From contig JACCSD010000359.1 of assembly GCA_013813185.1 (NCBI GenBank), forward strand, positions 1-6,028: a stretch of 6,028 nt of DNA, read 5' to 3'. The stretch is from Burkholderiaceae bacterium (GTDB lineage Bacteria > Pseudomonadota > Gammaproteobacteria > Burkholderiales > Burkholderiaceae_F). The translations under genes were made by a program, and so were the position numbers. Positions within the stretch are counted from its first letter, which is position 1; every line of letters begins with the position of its first letter. The notes under the pieces were generated by a model, which made no database searches, was not told the origin of the DNA, and saw only the letters and a list, made by a program, of their open reading frames with translations. Below, one piece after another: positions 5,890 to 6,028 of this stretch.

Positions 5890-6028
5890 ATGTCGCATCG
5901 GATCATTCGGTTGTGCAAAGACGTCGAGCGCCTCGCGTGCGAGCTCGACCGCTTGACCTCACGCGGGCACAGCAGGACCGCGTACGCCGTGCTGATGCGG
6001 ATGCGGCTGGCGGCGATGACGGCGGAGC
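5890..6028 (+). CDS. Hypothetical protein, N-terminal part (runs off right edge)
   Basis: From the ATG at 5890-5892 the frame stays open for 46 codons to the window edge, beginning MSHRIIRLCKDVERL. An in-frame TAG at 5875-5877 limits the start to this ATG or TTG at 5881. GAGGAAG lies directly before the ATG, a rather tight spacing. Nearly all third positions are G or C (exceptions CAT, ATT, AAA, TCA), and the competing minus-strand frames are interrupted by stops, so a plus-strand gene is more likely than noise. The peptide is basic and probably helical, with no signal peptide or known motif. It is divergent from aapJ. I do not recognise it; the call could be wrong because so little is visible. 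Confidence 0.4.
   Translation, partial: MSHRIIRLCKDVERLACELDRLTSRGHSRTAYAVLMRMRLAAMTAE

Overview
The window reads as a chromosomal segment of a high-GC betaproteobacterium, most likely Burkholderiaceae (Burkholderia/Paraburkholderia type). This is inferred from strong G/C bias at third codon positions, long shadow reading frames opposite the real genes, and the character of the proteins; no marker gene fixes the genus.

Layout from left to right. Positions 1-495 (minus) hold the first 165 codons of an Fe(II)/2-oxoglutarate dioxygenase of the PhyH family; its 3' end lies outside the window. It closely resembles enzymes that hydroxylate free amino acids or ectoine. A 136-bp divergent spacer (496-631) carries a candidate promoter and a 7-bp inverted repeat. 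Positions 632-1180 (plus) encode a small, probably exported, charged coiled-coil protein of unknown function. A roughly 294-bp non-coding gap (1181-1474) separates it from the convergent transporter operon and holds short palindromes but no clear terminator.

Positions 1475-5622 (minus) are a complete four-gene operon, transcribed aapJ-aapQ-aapM-aapP, for a general L-amino-acid ABC importer of the polar amino acid (PAAT) family. AapJ is the periplasmic binding protein, AapQ and AapM the two membrane permeases, and AapP the ATPase. The genes are tightly packed: a 49-bp gap with a strong stem-loop between aapJ and aapQ, a 4-bp ATGA overlap between aapQ and aapM, and 2 bp between aapM and aapP.

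Upstream of aapJ (5623-5889) is a structured leader with an 11-bp stem-loop and a second, in-frame start with a strong Shine-Dalgarno sequence. The right edge (5890-6028, plus) opens a probable short hypothetical gene.

The four transporter proteins should work as one complex: AapJ captures amino acids in the periplasm, the AapQ/AapM heterodimer forms the channel, and AapP hydrolyses ATP. The most noteworthy points beyond this familiar operon are the two predicted RNA hairpins. Both hold a G-U wobble that pairs only in the aap-strand RNA, and the aapJ-aapQ one buries the aapQ ribosome binding site. The amino-acid-hydroxylase-like dioxygenase about 1 kb from the amino acid importer is also notable. 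I found no evidence for a wholly new system.
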